DNA of 64,000 nt from Dyadobacter luticola (GTDB lineage Bacteria > Bacteroidota > Bacteroidia > Cytophagales > Spirosomataceae): assembly GCF_005860805.1 (NCBI RefSeq), contig NZ_VCEJ01000004.1:1488001-1552000 (forward strand), written 5' to 3'. Position numbers and translations under genes: made by a program. Shown one piece after another: positions 1 to 10,000 of this stretch. Each line of letters starts with the position of its first letter. Position 1 is the stretch's first letter. The notes under the pieces are model-generated. The model did not search any database, was not told the origin of the DNA, and worked only from the letters and a program-made list of their open reading frames with translations.

Positions 1-1
1 C

Positions 2-1867
2 GACCTGGACAATGATGGTGACCTGGACCTGGTGACCAGCAATGTGAATGAAAAAGCGTCGGTGTACCGGAATAATGCGGAAACCAAGCTGACCAACAAA
101 TTTCAGAAAATCAAGCTCGAATCCCCGAAATATGCTTTCCTGGCGGGTACCAAAGTGGATTTGTACTCCGACTCGCTTTTTCAGACGCAGACATTCATTC
201 CGGTACGGGGCTTCCAGTCGTCGCAGTGGGATCTTATGCATTTCGGGCTGGGGAATGATCGGAACATTGATTCGCTGGTGGTAACCTGGGCCGACGGAAA
301 CCGGCAGGTACTGCACAAACCTGCGACCGGCAAACCCATAACATTGAAATACACCGACGCGAAAAAAGGTGGGTTGTTGCCGGAAAAACCAAAGTCACAA
401 ATGTGGCAGCCGGCCAGTCTGATCGACTTTACGCACGCGGAAGATGCCCGCAATGATTTCCGTATCCAAACATTACTTCCGTCGATGCTGTCGTTTCAGG
501 GCCCACATTTCGCGCAGAAAGATTTGAACAAGGATGGCGTGGATGATTTTTACATTGGCGGCGGCAGGAACCAGGCCGGAACATTGTTTCTAAGCCACGG
601 AAAAGGCTTCCAGAAATTGGCCCAGCCGGCTTTTGAGCAGGACGCGGTTTTTGAAGATGCCGATATGGCGTTTTTGGATGCCGACCAGGATGGAGACGAA
701 GATTTGATCGTCACCAGCATTGGTTATGACCTTTCACCAACCGATCCGCTACTGGCGCCGCGTTTATACATGAACGACAGGGGTACATTTAAAAAAGCGG
801 CGTTTACGAATACCGGACTGAATGCTGCTGCCGTGGCGGTGGCCGATGTGGATAAGGACGGCGATCTGGACATTTTTCTGGGTACCCGTGTCACGCCTCA
901 GCGTTTTCCGGAAAGTGCCGGCGGGGTTTTGCTTTTGAATGATGGAAAAGGCACATTCACTGACCATACCAGCGATATGGCTGCGCAGCTAAAACAGGCT
1001 GGAATGATCACAGACGCCACTTTTCAGGATATCAATAAGGATGGTTACCCCGAACTGGTCCTGACGGCTGACTGGAATACGGTGCAAGTTTTTAATAATA
1101 ACAAAGGAAAATTATCCAATGCAAGCAGCGCCTGGGGTACTGCTGCATTGAACGGTTGCTGGAATGCCATCAAAGCGGCCGATCTGGATGGGGACGGCGA
1201 TACGGATTTTATCATCGGAAATATGGGCAGCAACTGGCAGTGGAACCTTACTTCGCCGGGCGGATTATCCCTATATGCAGGCGATTTTGACAAGCTGGGC
1301 AGGATTGTGCCGGTGATCGGGGTGACGGAAAATGGCAAGGAGTATCCCTACGCCAGCCGCGACGAATTGCTGGATCAGATTCCTTCTTTGAAGAAAAAAT
1401 ACACCAACTATGTACTGTACTCCAAAGCTACATTGCAGGAAATGCTGCCAGAGGAAAAACTGAAAGCTGCGCAGAAATTAGAGGCCAGGGAGTTCAGAAG
1501 CGGCATTTTGGAGAATAAGGGCGGTAAGCTGGTTTTTCGTCCACTGCCGGTAGAGGCACAGTTTGCCCCGATTTACGCCATCGACATTTCCGACATAAAT
1601 GCCGATGGAAAACCGGACCTGATCCTGGGCGGAAACCTGAAACAAACCCGCGTGCGAATGGGCAAAAACGATGCGAACCTTTTGCAGGTTTTCAAAAACA
1701 GGGGTGCCTTGCAGTTCGACTACATTCCCCAGACCCAAAGCGGATTTTACGTGACCGGCGACGTGCGTGATATGGCGGTTTTCAAAATGTCGGGGGAAAC
1801 GTATTTGCTGGGGGCGATGAACAATGCCAATGTGATCGGGTACCGATTGACGCCAGCAGGTAATTAA
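2..1867 (+). CDS. FG-GAP/VCBS repeat protein with ASPIC/UnbV domain, 5'-truncated
   Basis: The reading frame is open to the left window edge. The GTG at 32 is not the start, because the codons before it already encode a calcium-loop repeat (DLDNDGDLDL). About 621 codons are visible. At least seven DxDxDGxxD FG-GAP loops can be read, for example DADQDGDEDL and DLDGDGDTDF. An ASPIC/UnbV domain follows the first loop (FGLGN, then VTWADG). FG-GAP repeats usually build extracellular calcium-stabilised beta-propellers. Bases 1-50 nearly match 8485-8534 in the full-length paralogue downstream, so roughly 480 N-terminal residues should lie outside the window. The last 100 residues also match that paralogue (QAQFAP-like, then DGKPDL). 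The role is probably surface or periplasmic and linked to the SusC/SusD pair that follows. No enzymatic residues are recognised. Confidence 0.9.
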   Translation, partial: DLDNDGDLDLVTSNVNEKASVYRNNAETKLTNKFQKIKLESPKYAFLAGTKVDLYSDSLFQTQTFIPVRGFQSSQWDLMHFGLGNDRNIDSLVVTWADGNRQVLHKPATGKPITLKYTDAKKGGLLPEKPKSQMWQPASLIDFTHAEDARNDFRIQTLLPSMLSFQGPHFAQKDLNKDGVDDFYIGGGRNQAGTLFLSHGKGFQKLAQPAFEQDAVFEDADMAFLDADQDGDEDLIVTSIGYDLSPTDPLLAPRLYMNDRGTFKKAAFTNTGLNAAAVAVADVDKDGDLDIFLGTRVTPQRFPESAGGVLLLNDGKGTFTDHTSDMAAQLKQAGMITDATFQDINKDGYPELVLTADWNTVQVFNNNKGKLSNASSAWGTAALNGCWNAIKAADLDGDGDTDFIIGNMGSNWQWNLTSPGGLSLYAGDFDKLGRIVPVIGVTENGKEYPYASRDELLDQIPSLKKKYTNYVLYSKATLQEMLPEEKLKAAQKLEAREFRSGILENKGGKLVFRPLPVEAQFAPIYAIDISDINADGKPDLILGGNLKQTRVRMGKNDANLLQVFKNRGALQFDYIPQTQSGFYVTGDVRDMAVFKMSGETYLLGAMNNANVIGYRLTPAGN

Positions 1868-1887
1868 TTTTTGGTTAAAAATAATCG

Positions 1888-1926
1888 ATGCCTCGGGACG
1901 CAAAACAGCAGTTCCGGGGCATTTTT
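1888..1926 (+). terminator. Rho-independent terminator after the first FG-GAP gene
   Basis: An 11-base stem (1888-1898 with 1912-1922, allowing G-T pairs) is followed by a T-rich tail. It lies 20 bases past the stop codon and separates the gene from the SusC promoter region. Confidence 0.65.
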
Positions 1927-2196
1927 ATTTTTTAGTCGCCCAAGCCCTCAATCGGCATGCCTCATTTCCAGTGCGTTAAGTGTACTTTCCAGTAGTCAAG
2001 AATGGAAAGCATTTCATAAAGATTGAAGAGTTAAAAATTAAAGGAATCTTAAAAATTTAGCTCACTGGTAGGAGTTTATTAAAATTATTTAATTATCAAT
2101 TAAATTAAGATATTTGTTAAATCCGGGTATTCTTCCAAGGAATATTCGGCTATTACCAAATTTAACCAAATTAATATTTTACTAATTTATTAACCT
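1927..2196 (+). promoter_or_regulatory. AT-rich leader of the susC-susD unit
   Basis: The gap between the first gene and SusC is 329 bases and, beyond the terminator, holds no credible ORF. From about 2030 it is very AT-rich. A near match to the Bacteroidota -7 element (GATATTTG, consensus TAnnTTTG) sits at about 2108-2115, without a clear -33 TTTG. The likely content is a promoter and a long 5' leader. No riboswitch or operator is recognised. Confidence 0.35.
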
Positions 2197-5100
2197 ATGA
2201 AAGAAAAGCTACTTGCAGCCTTGGGAAGAGGATTTTTTCCGTTGGGGCTATTTTTGCTTTTTGTCACGCTGCCCAGCTTTGCTCAGGACAGGACAGTGAC
2301 AGGAATGGTGACAGACGACAAGGATCAGGGCCTGCCCGGAGCTTCCGTCACAATTAAGGGAGCGTCGAAAGGGACTAATGCGGATTCAAACGGAAAGTTT
2401 TCGCTTACTGGTGTGAAGGATTCTGACGTGCTGGTTGTCAGCTCGATCGGTTTTACGAAACAGGAAATCCAGGTTGGGAACCGCAGCGTGATCGACGTAA
2501 AGATGCTGGCAGATGTAGCCAGCTTACAGGAGGTGACGGTAACCGCTTTGGGTATTAAAAAGGACACCCGGAAACTGGGCTATTCTACCACGACTGTTGA
2601 GGCGGTGGCGATTAACCAGGCGCGTGAAACAAACGTGGTTAACTCCCTCCAAGGCCGTGTGGCAGGTTTGAACATCAGCCCGGCGAGCGGTGGTCCTGCT
2701 TCTTCGTCAAGGATCAACTTGCGTGGGGTAAGTAACTTCAAAGGCGGTAGCCCCCTGTTCGTAATTAACGGTGTGCCGATGGACAACACTTCCAGAGGTA
2801 CTTCGGGTGAATGGGGCGGTGCCGACAACGGGGATGGTATCGGTAACGTCAACCCCGACGACATTGAAAGTATGACGGTTTTGAAAGGAGCTAGTGCCGC
2901 GGCATTGTATGGAACCCGCGCGGCAAACGGAGTAATCCTGATTACCACAAAAGGCGGTAAACAAAATGGAGGTCTTTCCGTGGAGTTCAACACCAACTCG
3001 CAGTTTGACAAGGTAATTGACTACACTGATTTCCAGTACGAGTACGGACAAGGTCAGCAGGGAAAAAGGCCGACAGACGTTAACAGTGCCAAAAACTCCG
3101 GTATTTACAGCTGGGGCGAGAAAATGGACGGTCAGCCTTACACCCAGTTTGACGGGAAGCAATATCCTTATTCACCGGTGAAAGATAACTTCGAAAACTT
3201 TTACCGTACAGGATCTACATTTACCAATACCGTAGCAGTTTCGGGTGGTGGCGAGAAAAACAGCTTCCGCCTTTCGCTTTCCAATATGAATGCGAATGCA
3301 GTATTGAGAAGCAGTGGTGTCAACCGCAAAACAATCAACCTGAGCCTGACGCAGAAAGTAACGGATAAACTGGATGTGAGCGTAATGGGTAACTACATTG
3401 ACCAGGTGGACCGTAACCGTGCCATGCTGAGTGATGCCCCAATGAATGCCAACTATGGTATCATGTTCCTCGCAACCAGTTTCAACCAGAAAGCATTGAT
3501 GCCCGGCTATGATCCGATCACCGGCGCAGAAATGACATTCAGCGACGATACCTATAAAACCAACCCGTGGTTTGTAGTTAATCAATATAAAAATGAGATT
3601 TCAAGAAAGCGTCTGATTACTGCGATCACCAGCAAGTACCAGTTTGCTGACTGGATCTATCTGCAGGGCCGTATCGGATATGACCTGATCAATGATGGCG
3701 GATTTAACATTACGCCCTGGGGAACTGCTTTTTCAAGCAAAGGCGGCGTGGGTAACAGCAAGTCGCAAACCACAGAAATGAACATCGATGGTTTGTTGGG
3801 TATCAATAAAACCTTTGGTGATTTCGGTGTGAATGTGGCTTTGGGAGCTAACCTCCGTAAAAACAAAGCAGAAGGTGTGGGTGTTTCGGGTGGTCAGCTG
3901 AGCATTCCTTACCTCTATACTTTGTCAAACACATTAACGAAAGGCCAAAGCTACAACTACAATGAAAGACAAGTACAGTCGGGTTACTACACCGCTGACT
4001 TTGATTACAAAGGTTTCCTGACATTGTCAACCACTGGTCGCTACGACATTTACTCAACGCTGCCATCGTCTAACCGTGGCATCTTCGCACCTTCGGTTTC
4101 CGGTGCGTTTATTTTCTCGGAGCTGATGAATTCGAGCTTCCTGGATTTTGGAAAACTGCGTGCGTCTTATGCCCAAACCAGTGGTGAAGCATTTGATGCG
4201 TATCTGACCAGTCAGTATTATTCTCTTGGAAATACCTACAATGGTTTACCACAGGGAGGATTTGGTAACCAGCTGCCGAACATTAACCTGAAACCGTACC
4301 GCCTGAAAGAATTTGAGATCGGTTTCGAAACGAAGTTTTTGCACAACAGATTAGGTCTTGACGTGGCTTACTTCAACCGGACTACCAAAGACGAGATCGT
4401 AAATGGACCGCTTTCAGTTACAACCGGTTATTCCTCGCAGGTTTTGAACCTGGGTTCTACTAAAAATAGCGGGATTGAGATTTTGCTGACCGGCACGCCA
4501 GTCCAGTCGACCTCATTCAAATGGGACATGTCTTTTAACATTACTTCGGTTAAAAACACGATCGCAGACATTGATGGTCTGAATGAAGACGGTACTCCTA
4601 AAACTACTGTTTTTGGTTTGGGAACTTACCGTCCTCTGAATGCCAACATTGCTCACGTAAGAGGCTTGCCCGCAGCGCAGATCATGGCTTATGACTACAA
4701 GTACAATGCAAACGGTCAAATGATTATCGGAACGGATGGTATCCCTGTACGCGGTGAGTTGAAACCGATGGGTTCTTCGCTTCCAAAAGTGTATGGTGGT
4801 TTCAACAACTCATTGAACTACAAAGCATTCACCCTGTCATTTTTGTTTGATTATAAATTTGGCGGAAAAGTGTTGTCAGCAACGAACCACTACTCGATTG
4901 TGGACGGTCTAAACAAAATGACGCTGGTAGGACGTGAAACGGGAATCGTGGCGAATGGTGTACTGGAAACAGGTGAGACAAATGCACAGAATGTTTCGGC
5001 CCAGACTTACTATTCAAAACTGGTGACCAACATTTCGAAACTAAACGTATTCAGCTCGGATTTTATCAAACTGAGACAAGTGGTTTTGACCTACAACCTG

Positions 5101-5310
5101 CCTGCCAACTGGTTCAACAACAAGCTGCCATTTGAAGGGATTTCGGTTTCGGCAGTGGGGCGTAACCTGGCTACATTGCTGATGCATACCAAAAACTTTG
5201 ATCCTGAGGCTGGCTTCTCTTCTAACGTGTCTTACGCTGGAACAGAAGGTTCTCAATATCCTTCCACCCGGACTTACGGATTTACTGTTAACGCAAGATT
5301 CAAAAAATAA
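2197..5310 (+). CDS. SusC/RagA-family TonB-linked outer membrane protein
   Basis: This is a TonB-dependent outer-membrane channel that, with its SusD partner, imports oligomers (usually glycans, sometimes peptides) into the periplasm. The 1037-residue product starts with a signal peptide ending near SFAQ (about residue 30). A carboxypeptidase-regulatory-like beta-sandwich follows (about 33-105, with GVTIKG-like GASVTIKG), then the TonB plug (about 120-245, with LQGRVAGLNI and GTRAANGVILITTKGG) and a beta-barrel ending in a terminal aromatic-rich strand. Length and order are normal for the family. There is no N-terminal FecR/anti-sigma interaction extension, and no sigma/anti-sigma pair is in the window. 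Only five bases separate its stop from the SusD start, so the two are co-transcribed. Neighbouring FG-GAP proteins and a haloperoxidase, not typical glycan lyases, leave the substrate unknown. Confidence 0.97.
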   Translation: MKEKLLAALGRGFFPLGLFLLFVTLPSFAQDRTVTGMVTDDKDQGLPGASVTIKGASKGTNADSNGKFSLTGVKDSDVLVVSSIGFTKQEIQVGNRSVIDVKMLADVASLQEVTVTALGIKKDTRKLGYSTTTVEAVAINQARETNVVNSLQGRVAGLNISPASGGPASSSRINLRGVSNFKGGSPLFVINGVPMDNTSRGTSGEWGGADNGDGIGNVNPDDIESMTVLKGASAAALYGTRAANGVILITTKGGKQNGGLSVEFNTNSQFDKVIDYTDFQYEYGQGQQGKRPTDVNSAKNSGIYSWGEKMDGQPYTQFDGKQYPYSPVKDNFENFYRTGSTFTNTVAVSGGGEKNSFRLSLSNMNANAVLRSSGVNRKTINLSLTQKVTDKLDVSVMGNYIDQVDRNRAMLSDAPMNANYGIMFLATSFNQKALMPGYDPITGAEMTFSDDTYKTNPWFVVNQYKNEISRKRLITAITSKYQFADWIYLQGRIGYDLINDGGFNITPWGTAFSSKGGVGNSKSQTTEMNIDGLLGINKTFGDFGVNVALGANLRKNKAEGVGVSGGQLSIPYLYTLSNTLTKGQSYNYNERQVQSGYYTADFDYKGFLTLSTTGRYDIYSTLPSSNRGIFAPSVSGAFIFSELMNSSFLDFGKLRASYAQTSGEAFDAYLTSQYYSLGNTYNGLPQGGFGNQLPNINLKPYRLKEFEIGFETKFLHNRLGLDVAYFNRTTKDEIVNGPLSVTTGYSSQVLNLGSTKNSGIEILLTGTPVQSTSFKWDMSFNITSVKNTIADIDGLNEDGTPKTTVFGLGTYRPLNANIAHVRGLPAAQIMAYDYKYNANGQMIIGTDGIPVRGELKPMGSSLPKVYGGFNNSLNYKAFTLSFLFDYKFGGKVLSATNHYSIVDGLNKMTLVGRETGIVANGVLETGETNAQNVSAQTYYSKLVTNISKLNVFSSDFIKLRQVVLTYNLPANWFNNKLPFEGISVSAVGRNLATLLMHTKNFDPEAGFSSNVSYAGTEGSQYPSTRTYGFTVNARFKK

Positions 5311-5315
5311 GAACT

Positions 5316-6902
5316 ATGAAAAGATTATCAATATATGGATTATCCCTTCTCCTGTTTTGCGCAGCAGGCTGTACGGATAAATTCGACGAGATCAATACCG
5401 ACCCGACGCAGGCTAGTGAGTCTGTATGGGACCCTAATTATTTTCTTCCAAATGCCCAGATGCAGTACATTAACCTGGGTTATGGCAGCATCATTTACCA
5501 GAGTTTGGCCACGCAGGTACTTGCTTCTACATTCTATTATTATGGAAATGGCGACAAGTATGTGAATACGCAAAACTCTACCAGCTATCAGGGAAGCATT
5601 TTTGGTACTACCTATAGTGTAGGAAGGCTGCTGGCGGAAATGATGCGTTTGACCAAGGATAAAGAGCAGTATGCCAACCTGTACAATGTGGGCCGGATCA
5701 TGCAGGTGATGAATTTCCAGCAAGGCACCGATACGTACGGCGATTTGCCATATACCGAAGCATTTAAAATCAGGGATGGCGTACAGACTCCGAAATACGA
5801 TACGCAGCAGTCGATTTACGCGGCTTTGCTGCCTGAGCTCGAATCTGCGATCAACGGACTGGATGCCACAAAGCTGAAACCAACTGGTGACCTTTTCTAC
5901 GGTGGTGACATTGCAAAATGGAAAAAATTCGGTTACTCGCTGATGCTGCGCGTAGCAATGCGCCTGACAAAGGTTGATCCGGCTACGGCAAAAACCTGGG
6001 CAGAAAAAGCGGCTGCGGGAGGTACATTTGCGTCGATCGATGACAATGCAAAGATTGTTGCGGATGCTAACAATGCCAACTCTGCGATTTACGGGGTATA
6101 TCAGGTAGCGGATGATTACCGGGAGCTTCGTTTCTCGAAAACATTCATTGATGCATTGAAAACAGCTGGCGATCCACGTCTTTCGGCTATTGCGGAAGTT
6201 CCTGCTGCGGGTGCGGCTGCCAATGCCAATCAATCATTAGTTGGTAATAATTCGGCTGCAATCCAGATGGGTTTGCCAAATGGTTACGACCTGATCGGCG
6301 GGGCTACGGACATCAAAAAAGCACCAGGTTACCCAGGCCCAACAGGTACAGGAAATGACATTGCGCCACTTGGAAATTATTCAAGGCCAAGAATTTCGGT
6401 ATACCTGAAAAGGAACGGAACATTGTTCGTGCTGACTTATCCTGAAATTGAATTGTTGCTGGCCGAGGCAAAAGCACGCGGCTGGAATGTACCGGGAACA
6501 GCTGCCGACCACTATAAAAACGGAATTGTTGGCGGCATGACTACCATGGGCCAGCTCGACGCAACTGCCGACATTTCTGCGGCTACCGCTACGGCATACG
6601 CAACTGCCCATCCGCTGACAACAACTTCTTTGGAAGCGTCGCTGAAAGACATAAATACCCAGTACTGGATCGTGACCGGCTCGGAATTCAATTTCATGGA
6701 AAACTGGCACAACTGGAGAAGATCGGGTTATCCGCAACTGACTCCTGTAAAATATCCGGGTAATGTAACCGGCGGCACAATTCCGCGCAGGATGATCTAC
6801 TTATCAACCGAGATCATCAACAACGGAGCCAGCTATAAGGAAGCAGTGAACCGTTTGAACGGTGGTGATTTGCTTACCGGCCGGGTTTGGTGGGATAAAT
6901 AA
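5316..6902 (+). CDS. SusD/RagB-like nutrient-binding outer membrane lipoprotein
   Basis: This is the surface lipoprotein that caps the SusC channel and binds its substrate. The 528-residue product has a lipoprotein signal peptide with the lipobox AAGC; the lipidated residue is Cys19. Acidic residues follow soon after (CTDKFDE), consistent with Bacteroidota surface export. The early motif INTDPTQ, and the layout without a classic SusD N-terminus, point to the SusD-like 2 subfamily. The C-terminal half carries ELLLAEAKARG and the late conserved ENWHNWRRSGYP segment. It starts five bases after SusC and is followed by two hairpins, which end the unit. Substrate specificity cannot be read from the sequence. 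Confidence 0.95.
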   Translation: MKRLSIYGLSLLLFCAAGCTDKFDEINTDPTQASESVWDPNYFLPNAQMQYINLGYGSIIYQSLATQVLASTFYYYGNGDKYVNTQNSTSYQGSIFGTTYSVGRLLAEMMRLTKDKEQYANLYNVGRIMQVMNFQQGTDTYGDLPYTEAFKIRDGVQTPKYDTQQSIYAALLPELESAINGLDATKLKPTGDLFYGGDIAKWKKFGYSLMLRVAMRLTKVDPATAKTWAEKAAAGGTFASIDDNAKIVADANNANSAIYGVYQVADDYRELRFSKTFIDALKTAGDPRLSAIAEVPAAGAAANANQSLVGNNSAAIQMGLPNGYDLIGGATDIKKAPGYPGPTGTGNDIAPLGNYSRPRISVYLKRNGTLFVLTYPEIELLLAEAKARGWNVPGTAADHYKNGIVGGMTTMGQLDATADISAATATAYATAHPLTTTSLEASLKDINTQYWIVTGSEFNFMENWHNWRRSGYPQLTPVKYPGNVTGGTIPRRMIYLSTEIINNGASYKEAVNRLNGGDLLTGRVWWDK

Positions 6903-6913
6903 CATTTAAAAGT

Positions 6914-6948
6914 AAAGGGGTAAGAAAAGCAAAATTTCTTACCCCTTT
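6914..6948 (+). terminator. Long perfect hairpin after SusD
   Basis: A perfect 14-base stem (6914-6927 with 6935-6948) with a 7-base loop lies 12 bases after the stop codon. It is not followed by a T tract, so it may protect the 3' end or pause RNA polymerase before the second hairpin. Confidence 0.7.
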
Positions 6949-6969
6949 CAAATGCGTTTACTAAGTTTT

Positions 6970-6997
6970 AACTTCAACCAAAAGTTGAAGTTTTTTT
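6970..6997 (+). terminator. Rho-independent terminator of susC-susD
   Basis: A 9-base stem (6970-6978 with 6984-6992) with a 5-base loop runs into a T tract ending at 6997. It is the second of two tandem hairpins separating susCD from the next FG-GAP gene. Confidence 0.8.
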
Positions 6998-7045
6998 GAT
7001 TTAAAGTAACTCTTCCTGTTTTCAGCCACCGGCATTTGTACCTTG

Positions 7046-10000
7046 ATGAATACCCCAGCGCGCCGTAATTTCCTCTTTTTCCTGATGCTGGCAGTCCAGT
7101 TTTCGGCGGTCCGCGCGCAGCAGCCTTTGCTGAAACTGCTTGCCCCCAAGCTCACCGGTATCGGCTTCATCAACCCCATCAATGAAGATGAAACCAAGAA
7201 TGTGATGTCGTACGAATACTTTTATAATGGCGGCGGCGTAGCGGTAGGGGATATCAACAATGACGGTTTCGACGATCTTTTTTTTACCTCAAACATGGGG
7301 CCCAACAAGTTGTACCTGAACCTCGGCGCAGAGGGGCAGCCCATGAAATTTAAAGACATTACATTAACGGCCGGAAAAGGGCTCGAAGGCCGGAAAGGCG
7401 GCTGGAAAACCGGCGTCACCATGGCCGATGTAAATGGCGACGGCCTGCTGGACATTCATATCTGCTACTCCGGTAAGGTGCCGGATGAAATGCGGAAAAA
7501 CCAGCTTTTTATCAACCAGGGAAATGCGAAATTCATCGAGCAGGCGGCATTATATGGTTTAGACGATGTAAGTTACAGCACGCAGGCTGCCTTTTTTGAT
7601 TATGATAATGATGGTGACCTGGATATGATGCTGTTAAACCACAGCGTGAAGAAAATCGACAACATGGAGCTGGCGAAATTCAAGACGGAAACCGACGCGC
7701 TGGCTGGCAACAAGCTTTTTGAAAACCAGAAAAATCATTTTGTAGAGGTAACCCAAAAGGCTGGTATTCACCAGTATCCGCTGACTTTCGGGCTGGGCAT
7801 CGCGATCGCCGATGTAAACCAGGACGGCTGGGAGGACATTTATGTGACGAATGATTATAACGAATCGGATTATCTCTACATCAACAACCACGACGGCACA
7901 TTTAAGGATGTGACCCAGCAGTATTTCAGGCACATTGCCCAGTTTTCGATGGGGATCGAGATCGCGGATTTCAACAATGACGGCCTGCCAGACATTATGT
8001 CGCTGGATATGTTGCCTGAGGATAATCAGCGACAAAAATTGTTGCAGTTGCAGGAAAATTACGAATCGTTCGAGCTCATGCAGCAGCAAAACCTGCACAA
8101 GCAGTACATGCGGAATATGCTGCAACTCAATAATGGCGACGGCACTTTCAGCGAGATCGCACAGATTGCAGGTGTTTCTAATACGGATTGGAGTTGGAGC
8201 CCGCTGCTGGCCGATTTTGACAATGATGGTTTCAAAGATCTTTTTATTTCAAATGGTTATCTGAGGGACTATACCAACAAGGATTTTCTAAAATACTGGG
8301 GTGATTATAAATTCAAAAGAGCGGTTGATAAAGAACCTTTTCAGCTGATGGATCTGGTGAAAGCGATGCCTTCAACCAAGCTGGTCAACTACATTTTCCG
8401 CAACAACCACGATCTCACTTTTACCAAAAAACTGGAAGAATGGGGCATGGCCGAGCCGGCGGTTTCGAGCGGCGCCGTGTATGCCGACCTGGATAATGAT
8501 GGTGACCTGGACCTGGTGGTCAACAACATTAATGATGTCGCTTTTGTGTACCAGAACATGTCGTCGGAGCAGAAAGCCGGCTCGTGGCTGCAACTGAAAT
8601 TGAAAGAAAAATCGGGGAACCAGAATAGCGTCGGGGCGAAAGTATATGTGTATAGCCAGGGCAATATGCAGTACCAGGAACTCAATCCCAATCGCGGCTA
8701 TCTATCATGCACGCCGCTTCGCCTGCATTTCGGTCTTGGGAATGCGGCTTCTGCGGATTCGGTGCGGATTATCTGGCCTGACGGGACGCTGGAAGTGAAA
8801 AAGAATGTGAAAGCCGGGCAAGTGCTGACCGTCGAAAAACCGGAAAGAAAAAGCCCGGATAAGATCAAAGCGGCTGAAAAACCGGCGACGGTTTTTACCA
8901 AATCTCCCGATATCATTGCATACAAACACGAGGGTTTTAACGAAAATGATTTTAAAAGGCAGCCGCTGATGCTGACCATGTACTCGCAAACCGGCCCGAT
9001 CGTAGCCCGCGGCGATGTGAATAAAGATGGCTTGCAAGACCTATTCGTGAGCGGCGACCAGAACAAACAAGCTAAAATCTGGCTGCAAAATGCGGACGGT
9101 TCTTTCAAGGAAATGCCGGGTTTTGCGATTGGCGACGAGAATGTTTCGGCAGTTTCGTCCGCGGTGTTTTTTGACGCAAACGGGGATGGATTTGATGATC
9201 TGTACATTGCCAAAGGCGGCTACTCGCTTTTTGAGCCCAATACCTATTCTTTGCAGGACGAACTTTACCTGAGCGACGGGAAAGGGAATCTGAACCTCTC
9301 GGTACTTTCGCTGCCCAACCTGAAAGCCAGCAGTAAGTCCTGCGTCCGGCCTTTTGATTTCGACAAAGATGGCGACCTGGATCTGTTTGTGGGCGGCCGC
9401 ATCATTCCCGGCCGGTATCCCGAGGCGCCCGCTTCGTTTTTGCTTTTAAATGATGGCAAAGGAAATTACACCATCAAAGAATCGCCGTTTTTTAAAGTGG
9501 GTATGGTCACCGACGCACAGTGGGCGGACCTGGATGCGGACGGCAAACCGGAACTGGTGATTGTAGGTGAAATGATGCCGGTGAAAGTTTTCACATTCAA
9601 CGGAAAGGATTTCGAAGACAAAACCTCGCAGTACTTCAAGGAAGAGGAAGCGGGTTTTTGGTCAGCTTTGAAAATTGACGACCTGGACGGCGACGGAAGA
9701 CCGGATATCGTAGCCGGAAACCTGGGATTGAATTCTCAGATTAAAGCCTCGAAAGCTGAGCCTGCCGAATTGTTTTTTGCTGATTTTGATAAAAACGGTT
9801 CCATCGATCCATTTTTCAATTTTTACGTCCAGGGCAAATCTTACCCTTTCGTGAGCCGCGACGAACTGAATGATCAGATTTACCCGATGCGCAAGAAATT
9901 TGCTTTTTATAAAGACTATGCGAATGCTTCGATCAAAGAAGTGTTTTCACAGGCCGAGCTGGATAATGCTACCCGGCTGCATGCCAGTGAATTGCAGACG

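Noticed and set aside
5340..6233. 297-codon open frame antisense to the SusD gene
   Set aside because: The sense frame has a lipobox and full SusD-like sequence; the antisense product is not protein-like.
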